This document shows, in pieces, positions 36,254-45,674 of a stretch of 64,000 bases of DNA. Under the pieces are notes generated by a model. The model made no database searches and was not told the DNA's origin. It saw only the letters and a program-made list of their open reading frames with translations. The DNA is from Hypoxylon rubiginosum. Its lineage: Eukaryota; Ascomycota; Sordariomycetes; Xylariales; Hypoxylaceae. A program made the position numbers and the translations under genes. Every line of letters starts with the position of its first letter. Position 1 is the first letter of the stretch. The stretch lies in contig CADCXA010000021.1 of the NCBI GenBank assembly GCA_902806565.1, forward strand, positions 1,178,001 through 1,242,000, written 5' to 3'.

Positions 36254-38014
36254 TTACCTCCGGTGCACCTCCCCCCCCGTCCCAAAATCCAGCACCACGG
36301 CCTGCGAGTCCGGGACCTCGACCTCGACGGCGCCGTCCACAACCTGCACCGTCTCGCCCGCCGTCACGTTGGTAAGGCGCACGGGCCGGCCCCCGTCGAG
36401 CTCGTAGTTGTAGCTCCAGCCGTCCCACGCGATCCCCGTGACCGCGTCGCTGCCGTTCGTGTACAGCCGCCTGACCTGCACCTGCGCTGCCGCCCCTAGA
36501 TCCGCGAACCGGTATTTTTGTACGGGCCGCGGCGCCGGGTTCAGCTCCGCGCCGCCCGTGCCGTTGAGCGTGTAGTTGTACGCGCGCAGGTTGAGCACGA
36601 GGACGCGCCGCAGCGCGCCGCCTACGTACGCCGCGTACGCGACGTCGGTCTCGGGGTCCGCGTCGTCGTCATCGCCACTACTCAGCGGCAAGGCGGCGAC
36701 GCTCGGGCCGTCGGACCCGAGGAAGAAGGCGGCGGCCACGTTGCCGTAGTACGGGGGCTTGGTGCCGAGGGCGGTCTTGCCGGTGGCGACGGGCTGCCAC
36801 GACGCGTAGCGGTAGTCGGTGCCCATGTGGAAGTGCACGCGGCCGATACCGACTGACGCGCTGTACACGGCGAAGTCGACGCCCCACAGCGCGGCGCCGA
36901 ACGCGTTGGACAGGCCGGGCCGCCCCTGGTTGTACAGCGAGTTGGTCTCGCCCAGGATGTACGGGACCCCCGGGCGGACCGTCGCGTTCTCGGCCGCGTG
37001 GGCGTCGACGCTGAGGGCCGTGCGCGTGTGGTTCATCAGCGTGCCCTGCAGCGTCACGCCGAGCGACTCGGCGCCGGATATGTAGCTGTTTGTTGGTCGG
37101 GTGGGTGAGTTTTATGATACACATTTAGGTATAGCTTTTAGGGAAGGGAAGTGATGGTGTGGAAGGACGTACTTGTGAGAAGAGAAGAGCTTGATATCCC
37201 CGTCCGCGTCGAGACCGTCGGCCCACGTGCGAGGCGCCTTGAGATGGTTGTTGGTGCCGCCGAACGAAGGGGCCAGGTACCCGTACGTATCGCTGCTAAG
37301 AAGATCCGGGCAGTTTTCCTCGAGCACGCCCCTGATGGCCCTCGTCCCGTTCAGCCACTCCGCCACGTAGTCCGATTCGTTGTAGTTGGATGCCCTGACC
37401 GGCCCCTGGGAGCTCGTGGCGAAGAGGTCGGGCTCGTTGCCGTACTCCCACCAGTACAGCTTGTCCCTGTCGAGGGCCTTGCAGGCTAGGGCGGCGGTCT
37501 CGAGGAGCGTATCCCACTGCCTGTCGTCGTGGTTCCCGCCTAGATTAAAGCCGTGGGAGAACTTAACGTCCGGCCACGTGCCGTACGATTCGAAATACGC
37601 AGGCCCGATCTCGATGGTGGTCGGATAGTCGGGAGACCTCGAGTCGTTGTAAGTGCCGTTGATGGCAATGGTAAGCTCGGGGTTGTAGATGGCATAGTCT
37701 TGGGTGTTTCCTCCAACCCGAATATACGGCTTGATCCCGGCTAGGGAGCCGAGATTATCTAGTAAGGTATTCGAGAAGTTATTCGGATTCGATGTGTTGC
37801 CTATTTTTACGAGTTAAATTATGAGTTTGTGGTCATATAAGCTCACTGTCTTACCGGCGAAGTCGGGGAACGACGAGAACTCAATAGAGTAGCTTATGAA
37901 GCCATCTAAGGGCTGTATGGCGTTCGCGGCACTCGCAGTGCTGCTAACAGAGAATGATATGGGATTTGCCATGGCTAGACTCGTCTGTGCTAGCAACATA
38001 ATGAGATTATACAT
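36254..38014 (-). CDS. Secreted glycoside hydrolase family 79-like (beta-glucuronidase type)
   Basis: Three exons: 38014-37855, 37800-37173 and 37085-36254; 539 residues. The ATG at 38014 was preferred over an in-frame upstream Met because it places a hydrophobic signal peptide (MYNLIMLLAQTSLAMA) at the N-terminus. A TIM-barrel follows, with DGFISYSIEFSSFPDF, IRVGGNTQDYA, YWWEYGNEPDLF (acid/base Glu in NEP, ~175) and PYILGETNSLYNQG (nucleophile Glu, ~309). The C-terminal ~200 residues form the GH79 beta-sandwich domain. Fungal GH79 enzymes release glucuronic or 4-O-methyl-glucuronic acid from arabinogalactan-type glycans. Exon 3 is far more GC-rich than exons 1-2. Many N-glycosylation sites agree with secretion. 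Confidence 0.88.
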
Positions 38015-39162
38015 GACAGTATGTCTGGCGTTGGATTCCCACCAGCCTGTCAACGAGTTCTCAAAATTAGAATCCCGTGGAAGTTAAAATATGTGCAACC
38101 ATGTTTGACGCGACCATAAGTGAAGCTTTATATAAGGTGGATAGAGATGGCGTCAGACAGAGACCAGGGAGCCTTCTTATTGACAATATAGCAATAACGT
38201 GAGATTAAAAGGAAGTTCTCCTCTCTTAAATCTCAGAGGCGACATTGTATCGTCGGTAGAATATAAAGACGAGTTCATCTTCAACAACCAATGACCAATG
38301 GCTGTTTCTCGACTTGCTACCCGTCTGGAGCATCTTTGCCCGGCCTCCTGGCGGATCGACATAGCTCAATTTAATAAGCTGCCTTATTTAGACGTGGGAG
38401 CTTGATTTGGAGTTCATTTCTCTTTGGAGTGCATCATGCAATGGGATGCGGGGAACGACTAGGTTGCATTCCGAGGTATGAAAGGTGAGATGCTATTCGT
38501 GGACTGAAGTTTGGAGTAAGTTCCCGATGAGGAGGATGGCATCAGCTTCTTTCACTCACTATTATACTTTTCGTATAAGAGATTATGCCTCTCCTAGTTA
38601 AGGAAACCTGGATGCTTTCTGCGGAGAGCAGAGAAGGTCTATGTTATATGTCTACAAGCTGTATAAGCTTTCTTTCATTTTGAACGAAGCTATCGAGAGT
38701 CCGAGACCTAGTGGAACACAGCGATAATAGAAGTTGAACTATCTTCGAACTCTATACAACAAAGCTTATAAAACAAACCTCTGATGTATGAAACTCGAAT
38801 AAGATGAGATAATTTCGATTACAGTTCTAAATGGCAAAAGATTTGTCGAGTGATCGGGTCTATTTCGGTCAGCTATCATAGGGGTCTCCAGCTAGCTGGG
38901 ACAAGCTGGGACAAGCTGGGACAAGCTGGGACACAGGTACCCCACAGTTGACAACCCCTCGGAGTTGGTGCCCCTCTTGCATGCCGATGTCGTCAGTTTT
39001 TTTAATCGAGCAGACGTCACATTGGCGTATTGTATATTGTATGTATCTGGAGCCATATCTTCCAACACTCGTACGTATCACGACAGTTCCGATTGATTGC
39101 TGCCGACGATCTTTTAGTCAAATTCTAGTATCTTGGCCATTGTTGATTTCTTGTCTTCTACG
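38015..39162. other. Divergent spacer GH79 / SSADH
   Basis: 1.1-kb shared upstream region. It contains a 10-bp tandem repeat at 38894-38933, about 230 bp before the SSADH start. No gene was recognised. Confidence 0.5.
38894..38933. repeat. (AGCTGGGACA)4 decanucleotide tandem repeat
   Basis: Four perfect 10-bp copies upstream of the SSADH gene. A period near one helical turn would put any bound factor on the same DNA face, but no known motif is claimed. Confidence 0.9.
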
Positions 39163-40825
39163 ATGAGCCTTTTAAGAAGCTTACAAAAGACCGTGCTCTC
39201 TCAACCGCGGCTTGTAGTCAGGTCACAATTCCAGAGAACCAGTCTCCCACTCATAGTGTCAAGAATGGCATCCAGTAGAGCACCCAAAGTATGAATTGTC
39301 ATAAAATCTCCCTAGCTACGATATCATGCTTACTTCGAAATAATTATAGCTCAACGATCCCTCCCTCTTCAAGACCGACGTCTGCTATGTCAATGGCGAA
39401 TGGGTAAAGGCTGCTTCGGGTAAGACCTTTAAGGTATACGACCCGGCCACCGGCGAGTTCATAGGGACAACCCCTGAGTTCACCGGCAAGGACACCGAAA
39501 ATGCCATCGCTGCGGCCGCGGCCGCGTTCCCAAGCTTCCGCACGAAAACCGGCCGCGAGAAGTCGAAGCTGCTCCGAAAGTGGTACGATCTAATGATGGA
39601 GAACGCGGATGACCTCGCCAAGTTGATTACATGGGAAAATGGAAAGCCGCTTACCGATGCGAAGGGCGAGGTGAACTATGCCGCCAGTTTCTTCGAGTGG
39701 TTCAGCGAGGAGGCGCCGAGGATATACGGCGATTCCATACCAGCTACAGTACCGGGAAACAGGGTGATTACAATCAAGCAGCCCGTCGGTGTCTGCGGTT
39801 TGATCACGCCGTGGAACTTCCCTGCCGCAATGGTCACGCGCAAGCTAGGTCCTGCTCTAGCTGCTGGCTGCACGGTCGTCGTTAAGACACCAGGAGAGAC
39901 ACCATTTACGTCTTTAGCCCTGGCTGAACTAGCGCACCGAGCTGGGATCCCGAAAGGCGTTGTTAACTTCGTGACGACCTTAGAAAACACACCGGAGGTT
40001 GGCGAGACGCTGACAACCCATCCTGCTGTTCGAAAAGTTTCGTTTACGGGGTCAACAAACGTGGGCAGGCTCCTTATGAAGCAGGCATCACCAACTCTGA
40101 AAATCCTGTCCATGGAGCTAGGGGGCAATGCACCATTCATAGTCTTCGACGACGCCGATGTCGATGCAGCAGTTGCAGGTGCCATTTCTTCTAAATTCCG
40201 CTCCTCAGGCCAGACTTGCGTATGCGCGAACAGGATATACGTTCAGAAGGGTATTTACGACGAATTTTCAAAGAAATTCGCAGAAAAGGTCAAGGGATTC
40301 AAGGTCGGCAACGGGTTTGACGAAGGGATCACCCACGGACCTCTGATCCACGAACGTGCCATCTCGAAAGTAGAAGCCCACATCAAAGATGCCGAGGAGA
40401 AGGGTGCCAAGGTTGTCGTTGGCGGGCAAAAGATGCCGGACCTAGGTTCCAACTTCTACCAGCCTACTGTTATCACGGGCATGACGAAGGATATGGCTAT
40501 CGCGGGCGAAGAGACATTCGGACCTGTCGCTGGTCTGTTCCCCTTCGCCACAGAACAGGAAGTCGTCGATCTAGCAAACTCTGCCGAGGTAGGCCTCGCG
40601 GGGTATTTCTTCTCGCGAGACCTGGAGCGGATCACTCGAGTGGCCGAGGCTCTGGAAGTGGGCATGGTGGGTGTTAACACCGGCCTGATCTCCGATACTG
40701 CCGCACCATTTGGTGGTGTCAAGCAATCTGGATTCGGCAGGGAGGGTTCTAAATACGGCATTGATGAGTACTTGAATATCAAGACAATAACGTGGGGAGG
40801 CATGAACAAGCCGTTACAAAACTAA
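39163..40825 (+). CDS. Succinate-semialdehyde dehydrogenase (GABA shunt)
   Basis: Two exons, 39163-39288 and 39350-40825; 533 residues. The N-terminus MSLLRSLQKTVLSQPRLVVR is basic, amphipathic and acid-free, as in mitochondrial presequences. A second Met (MASSRAPK) lies at residue 35, still in exon 1, where cytosolic homologues start. The ALDH fold is complete: ITPWNFP, FTGSTNVGR, catalytic Glu in MELGGNAPF, catalytic Cys in SSGQTCVCANR and the EETFGP motif. The ending FGREGSKYGIDEYLNIKTITWGG is characteristic of SSADH. It oxidises succinic semialdehyde to succinate with NAD(P)+, the last step of the GABA shunt. Two start sites could give dual localisation. Confidence 0.92.
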
Positions 40826-41120
40826 GAGTAGCTGAAGGTGGTGCTGTACCTAATGGACAAGTTTTGGCACGGCGTTTATGAGGTTTAAAAAGGGATAACA
40901 AGCGGGTTCGCCAATCCAAGCTTTTATAATAATGCCACGTAAAATGAGAACCATTGATATTACAATTAATACCTACCTAGGTACATATGTAGTTGTGAAG
41001 AGGGAAAAGGGGGAGGATTTAAACTGTAAAGGTACCTACATTAGCGGGAGGGGGGGGGTATTTAACATGGTTACCACAACCTTATTAGGATATTAATTTA
41101 GTGACCAGGCTTTATTATCC
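40826..41120. other. SSADH 3' flank grading into AT-rich block
   Basis: Ordinary composition with a TACCTACCTAGGTAC palindromic stretch and a G-homopolymer near 41049, then an abrupt change to almost pure A+T. Confidence 0.5.
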
Positions 41121-41361
41121 TTTTTAATATTTAATATAGTTATTATTATTATTATTAAATTAACGTTATTATTTTTAAAAATATTTATATTTTTTTAATA
41201 ATATATTTAAATTATTATAATTATTATAACGTTTATAAATTTAATATAATAATTATTATTAATAATTTTATTTTTAAAAGTAATTATTATTTATATTATA
41301 ATAAAAAAAATATTATATTAAAATTATATATATATATAAAATATTTAAAGAAATTATATAT
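41121..41361. other. Extreme AT-rich block, left arm
   Basis: About 240 bp with only 7 G/C bases by hand count (~3%). No coding potential. It was continuous with the right arm before the LTR element inserted. Confidence 0.85.
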
Positions 41362-41627
41362 TGTAATGGGATTAGGGATTAGGATGCCAGGGTGTCAGGA
41401 TGTCACGTGATGCCTCGGGCCGTATATAGCTCGAGCTTGCTGCGTAGCTCACTTAGATATTACAGGAGGACAGCCTTTTCCTTGAATACCACTTTTATTA
41501 TATACGGTGCTTTGATATTGATTAGATATTCGTGCCGATCGACGCATCTTTGATATATCCCTTATATTTGTTATTACCTACGATGCCTCCTTTTGATTAC
41601 GAGATATTGGAGCTTTGCTCCATTACA
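41362..41627 (+). repeat. 5' LTR
   Basis: 266 bp with intact TG..CA ends. It contains CACGTG at 41404-41409 and a TATA-like CGTATATAGC at 41421-41430, plausible promoter elements, and an AT-rich TTTTATTATATA stretch that could serve 3'-end formation. Confidence 0.9.
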
Positions 41628-41629
41628 GT

Positions 41630-41680
41630 TGGCGCCCAACCCGGACTCGAACCTACGCAACCACAGTCTTAGGAGGACCG
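41630..41680 (-). other. Primer-binding site candidate with tRNA-like antisense sequence
   Basis: The plus strand reads TGGCGCCCAACCCGGACT, as expected of a PBS (TGG pairs with a tRNA 3' CCA). Its complement continues into a T-loop consensus GGTTCGAGTCC and then, at 41680-41664, a perfect 5-bp stem with a 7-base loop CTCCTAA (CGGTC/GACTG), which is a standard anticodon arm for CCU (Arg). The T-stem is imperfect, the variable region is two bases long for class I, and one base is missing at the discriminator, so this is tRNA-like and not an intact tRNA gene. Fungal tRNA-Arg genes commonly begin GCGCCC, which matches. Confidence 0.45.
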
Positions 41681-41869
41681 TTTCTATTTGCCTTGATTGA
41701 TGCGATACCGATCAGGATGGATATTGCAAGCTTTTAGACGTGGGAGTCCCAGAGCCTTCTATTCCTCTTTGTTGTTTTCCTTTCTACCACGCCAAGACCC
41801 ACACGTCAAGAAATCCTTTGGTACCCACGAGCAAAATTACCTACGATGCCTACCAGTCAAGCCGATACG

Positions 41870-42150
41870 ATGCCGATCAACTCGTACACGTCGTCGCTGG
41901 TCACGTACGATGCCTACTAGCCGTACAAGATACCAGTTACAAGATACCAGTCGACCAAGACCCACGAGATCCCAGCCCTAGTTACACGAGATACCAGTTA
42001 CGAGATACCAAGCGAGATACCAAGCAAGATACCAAGCAAGATACCGATCGAGATACCAAGCAAGATACCAGTCGACCAAGACCTACGAGACCCCAGTTGT
42101 CGAGATACTAGCCACAGAGATACTAGATACTCGAGATACCAAGCAAGAAT
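41870..42150. repeat. Degenerate tandem repeats of AGATACCA-type units in element interior
   Basis: Irregular 10-20-bp units built on (C/G)AAGATACCA and CGAGATACCA. A nearby 16-nt segment (41836-41851) is identical to part of the LTR (41573-41588), suggesting that some interior repeats arose from LTR sequence. Confidence 0.7.
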
Positions 42151-42203
42151 CAAGTACAAGATGACGGCTTCGGAGCCCAGGGAGCCCCGCATAGTTACCC
42201 CTT

Positions 42204-42340
42204 CAAGTCCAAGTCCACGAGTCCAAGTCCACGAGTCCAAGTCCAAGTCCAAGTCCAAGTCCAAGTCCAAGTCCAAGTCCAAGTCCAAGTCCAAGTCCAA
42301 GTCCAAGTCCAAGTCCAAGTCCAAGTTCAAGTCAAGTCCC
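42204..42340. repeat. (AAGTCC)n hexanucleotide array
   Basis: About 20 hexamers, near perfect in the centre, with GAGTCC variants at the left edge. Read in one frame this gives (Ser-Lys)n and on the other strand (Asp-Leu)n; both are by-products of the repeat. Confidence 0.9.
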
Positions 42341-42412
42341 AGGTATCAAGGTTTCAAGAGAAGGATCCAAGATGGTATCAAGTCGATCGAGGCGCCGGTT
42401 ACGTACAAGAGG

Positions 42413-42482
42413 GTATAGGTATCAGGTATGGGGAGGAGAGCTACGAGGTATAGGTATCAGGTATGGGGAGGAGAGCTACGAG
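42413..42482. repeat. 35-bp perfect tandem duplication
   Basis: Two identical adjacent 35-bp copies (42413-42447 and 42448-42482) in the element interior. Confidence 0.9.
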
Positions 42483-42565
42483 GAGATTGCCGGCACGCGC
42501 GTCCTGAAATTTTTTTTTCAAGGCTCACCTAGGCTCGGCGATCGTAGATTTGGTTGCTTGTTTAT

Positions 42566-42592
42566 TTGTTTGTTTGTTTGTTTGTTTGTTTT
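42566..42592. repeat. (TTTG)n microsatellite
   Basis: About six TTTG units, 40 bp before the polypurine tract. Confidence 0.8.
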
Positions 42593-42629
42593 ATATAGCT
42601 CCGATTCGATGAAGACTCATCGTCGCTAT

Positions 42630-42639
42630 AGGGGAGGGC
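42630..42639 (+). other. Polypurine tract candidate
   Basis: AGGGGAGGG followed by one C, directly before the TG of the 3' LTR. This is the expected position of the plus-strand primer. Confidence 0.7.
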
Positions 42640-42905
42640 TGTAATGGGATTAGGGATTAGGATGCCAGGGTGTCAGGATGTCACGTGATGCCTCGGGCCG
42701 TATATAGCTCGAGCTTGCTGCGTAGCTCACTTAGATATTACAGGAGGACAGCCTTTTCCTTGAATACCACTTTTATTATATACGGTGCTTTGATATTGAT
42801 TAGATATTCGTGCCGATCGACGCATCTTTGATATATCCTTTATATTTGTTATTACCTACGATGCCTCCTTTTGATTACGAGATATTGGAGCTTTGCTCCA
42901 TTATA
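42640..42905 (+). repeat. 3' LTR
   Basis: 266 bp. Ends TTATA where the 5' copy ends TTACA: a CpA-to-TpA change in the terminal CA. The other difference is a C-to-T in a CCT context. The lost terminal CA could impair integrase recognition, though a new copy would be templated from both LTRs. Confidence 0.9.
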
Positions 42906-43603
42906 ATATTATATTTAAAATAATTATTATATATATATATATAAAAAAAAGTTTTTTATATAATATAATAATTAAAATATTTAATTATATATAATTTATA
43001 TATTATAATATATAAAAATATAAATAAATTTAAATTTTATTATAATTTATTTAATTATTTAATTTTTAGGTTTTTTTATTTTATTTTAAAATTTATTAAA
43101 TATTAAAAAAATAGTTTTTAAAATATTAAAATAAATAAACTTAAAAAAAAAGTTTTTTTAAAATAAAATAAATCGGTTAATTAAAATTAATATTTTAATT
43201 AAAAAAAACTTTTATATTTATATAAAATAAATAAAAAAAAGAAAATATAAATAAATAAAAATAATAATAAATTTTTATATATTAAATAAAACTTTAATTT
43301 TATTTTTTTAAAAATATTTTAAATATTTTATATATTATTATTATATATTATTATATTAATAAATATATTATATATTTAAATAATTAATTAAATATAAATA
43401 AATTTATTATAAAAAAACTTTTAAATATTTATATATATTAAAATAAAAAATATAATTATTATTATATAATATATATTATAATTTTTATAATATAATAATA
43501 AAATTTATAATTTTATAATTATAAATTTTAAATTTAAACTTATAAAATTATAAATTTATAAATTTATTATAAATTTAAATATAATTTTTAAACTTATTAA
43601 AAA

Positions 43604-43634
<31 letters not shown>

Positions 43635-43865
43635 ATAATAAATTTTAATATAATTATTATAATTATAATATAATAATATAATTATAATATAATAATATAA
43701 TTATATTAAAAAAAATAAAGTTTTTAAATATATAATTATTATTAAATTTAATATAAATATTTTATAAAATAATATAATAATTTTAATATTTAATTATATA
43801 AATAATATTATTTTATAAAATAATTATATTAAATTTAATAACTAATTAAATATAACTTTTATTTC
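42906..43865. other. Extreme AT-rich block, right arm
   Basis: About 955 bp with roughly 18 G/C bases by hand count (about 2%). Surviving C is nearly always followed by T, and surviving G nearly always preceded by A, apart from one TCGG and one AGG. A 25-base T run lies at about 43604-43628. No open frame has protein-like content. The pattern fits repeated C-to-T mutation such as RIP carried near completion, but an unrelated AT-rich origin is possible. Confidence 0.85.
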
Positions 43866-44163
43866 TTATAATAATTAAATAGTCACTATAACCACCCCAG
43901 GTCACGGTTATAATAATCGTGATAAAACACCCCCCCCTCCCCATAATATAGGTACATGATATTCTGTAGATACATATGTACATGTACCTATCCATATGCT
44001 GCATGTCCTCGATATTGATATACTAGACCCATTTCAATGCGTTTGCCAAGAATTTGTAACACCGCCAAAGCTTTGGCGAATAGCAAAAAAACGTCTCTTA
44101 TATGGGAATCGAAAATTTCAACAGCTCCTTAATAACCTCACACCACATAGCAATTGGGTCCCA

Positions 44164-45450
44164 ATGATTCGGCATCCGCTACAATCGGCGGCCGGCCGCT
44201 CGAGGCCAGACTTAAACCGGGTTGCAGACGGCATCGCCGCCTCGCTACGGCAATTCTCGATCTCTGCGCGGCGGAGCGCTACTGCTGACCACAACGACGA
44301 CGGAAGCCGACCAAAATCTACCGGACGCCAGCGCAGCGCCGCGGCCGTCGACGAGATCATCTCCGTGCTAAGCGGTTCGTCTCCGAGACAGACACGTGCT
44401 GCGAGTTCCGTATCGAGACCCGTGCACAACATCCCCTTGTCGAATCCTCCCGCGGCTCGAGCCCAAGGCCCCAATACTATCACCGTGAAGAGCCTACCGC
44501 GCGACGGCGGACCGAATAGGCTAGGAGGAGGAGGCGGTATCATATCCTCGACCGGCTGGAGCAATGAAATATCCAGCAGCCCTTCTTCGCCGAACGTCAT
44601 CCGAGGCGGATTCCGCGGGCGCGGGCGCGGGCAGGGCGGCAACTTCGGCCCTTCGTCCCGCGGCCCTCCTTCGCAAGGGGGAAGCTCTAACAGGGACGAC
44701 CGGCCGCGACGAGCACGCGGCGGCGGAGGAGGAGCGGGGGGCGCGAGGGGCGGCCGAGGGGGCCGAGGCGGAGGAGGAAGACGGGGCGGACGGCGGCGGC
44801 GAGACGAGGGCGGCGACGGCGAAGCAAAGGGGAGCGGCGCGAAGGAGAACCGCCTCGACAGCCACCCCAAGGTGAAGGCGCACCTCGAGCAGCAGGAGAA
44901 CGGCCGGACGCTGGCTTTCAACCCGCCCGCGCCCGCCGACCTGCTGCGGTCGCTCGCGGGCTACGGCCCGGCCGTCGCCACGGCCGGCACGCCGTTCGGC
45001 CAGGGCGAGACGGCGCTGCGGCAGGCCCGGGTCCTGGGCGGCGGCGGCGGCTTCCACCCGCAGTACACCAAGCACCCGGACGCGGTGCGGGCCGCGTGGC
45101 GCGACGGCACGGGCGTGTTCGTGCCGCCGTCGGACGAGGCGAGGCGGTGGACTGATGTCGTGCTCGAGCACATGCTGGAGAAGAGCGGCGAGGGGGCGGC
45201 GCTCGGGGCGCCGGCCGAGGTTAAGACGGCGGTGCTGGAGGACGCGCTGCTGGGGCGGTACGGGGAGGCGGGGCCTGGGTACGCGGAGGCGGGGGATACC
45301 GTGGGGACGATTCGGAGCTATGTTCGGAGGGACGGGACGTGGAACGCACAGGCGAGGAGGGATATCGAGGCGAAGGTTAGGAGCTTGCTGCCGCCGGCGA
45401 GGGGGGTGGGTGCTGGGGCTGCTGATGCGAGGACCGGGGCGAAGGCTTGA
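44164..45450 (+). CDS. RGG-rich protein with mitochondrial-type N-terminus, uncharacterised
   Basis: Single exon, 428 residues from the Met at 44164. The frame stays open 56 codons further upstream (ATG at 43996), but that extension is AT-rich, while MIRHPLQSAAGRSRPDLNR with the later RQFSISARR looks like a fungal mitochondrial presequence and cleavage region, so the downstream start is preferred. A Gly/Arg-rich centre (~165-260, RGRGRGQGG, ARGGRGGRGGGGRRGG) suggests RNA binding. The C-terminal ~150 residues appear folded (FHPQYTKHPDAVRAAWRDGTG..). I do not recognise the family. The gene next to it, convergent and 224 bp away, is mitochondrial ribosome recycling factor, so a role in mitochondrial RNA or ribosomes is a guess from location and composition. 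Very high GC directly follows the AT block. Confidence 0.75.
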   Translation: MIRHPLQSAAGRSRPDLNRVADGIAASLRQFSISARRSATADHNDDGSRPKSTGRQRSAAAVDEIISVLSGSSPRQTRAASSVSRPVHNIPLSNPPAARAQGPNTITVKSLPRDGGPNRLGGGGGIISSTGWSNEISSSPSSPNVIRGGFRGRGRGQGGNFGPSSRGPPSQGGSSNRDDRPRRARGGGGGAGGARGGRGGRGGGGRRGGRRRRDEGGDGEAKGSGAKENRLDSHPKVKAHLEQQENGRTLAFNPPAPADLLRSLAGYGPAVATAGTPFGQGETALRQARVLGGGGGFHPQYTKHPDAVRAAWRDGTGVFVPPSDEARRWTDVVLEHMLEKSGEGAALGAPAEVKTAVLEDALLGRYGEAGPGYAEAGDTVGTIRSYVRRDGTWNAQARRDIEAKVRSLLPPARGVGAGAADARTGAKA

Positions 45451-45674
45451 GATAGACACACAGAACAACTTGGCCCCGTTACGGTTACGGGATGGATGGG
45501 CTTGTAACTTGTAGTCTGGTGTACATATATCACATACGACATGCACAACTCTATTGACTTATCTGATTGATCCATTGACCTATTGACCCATTGAACCTTT
45601 TGTAGTATTTACGTCCATACGGTACACTAGCTTACTATTTACGAATAAATGCTGCTATAAAGTAACCCCCCTGC

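Larger units (their letters stand above)
41362..42905 (+). mobile_element. Non-autonomous LTR retroelement (TRIM/LARD-like), 1,544 bp
   Basis: Two direct 266-bp terminal repeats (41362-41627 and 42640-42905) start TGTAATGGG and end CCATTACA or CCATTATA. They differ at only two aligned sites (41561/42839 and 41626/42904), both C in the left copy and T in the right. Both element ends are flanked by ATAT, a possible 4-bp target duplication, weak evidence in AT-rich surroundings. A TGG-starting primer-binding candidate lies 2 bp inside the left LTR, and a purine tract AGGGGAGGG ends one base before the right LTR, so the element reads in the plus direction. The 1,012-bp interior has no gag, protease, RT or integrase; it is mostly tandem repeats and short low-complexity frames. 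It must depend on enzymes from another element. No family name is claimed. Confidence 0.9.

Noticed and set aside
41362..41385. TTAGGGATTAGG in the LTR as a telomere-like repeat
   Set aside because: Only two imperfect units and present in both LTRs, so part of the element.
42161..42418. 85-codon frame encoding (Ser-Lys)n inside the LTR element, and (Asp-Leu)n on the other strand
   Set aside because: Direct product of the AAGTCC array; no Gag-like zinc knuckle or other motif.
42906..43865. AT block as a mitochondrial DNA insertion
   Set aside because: No mitochondrial gene, tRNA or GC cluster was seen and the CpT bias of remaining C favours mutation of nuclear repeats; not excluded without a search.
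44118..44921. 267-codon antisense frame in the RGG-rich gene
   Set aside because: GC-rich shadow of the Gly/Arg coding strand; all-Pro/Arg/Ala composition.
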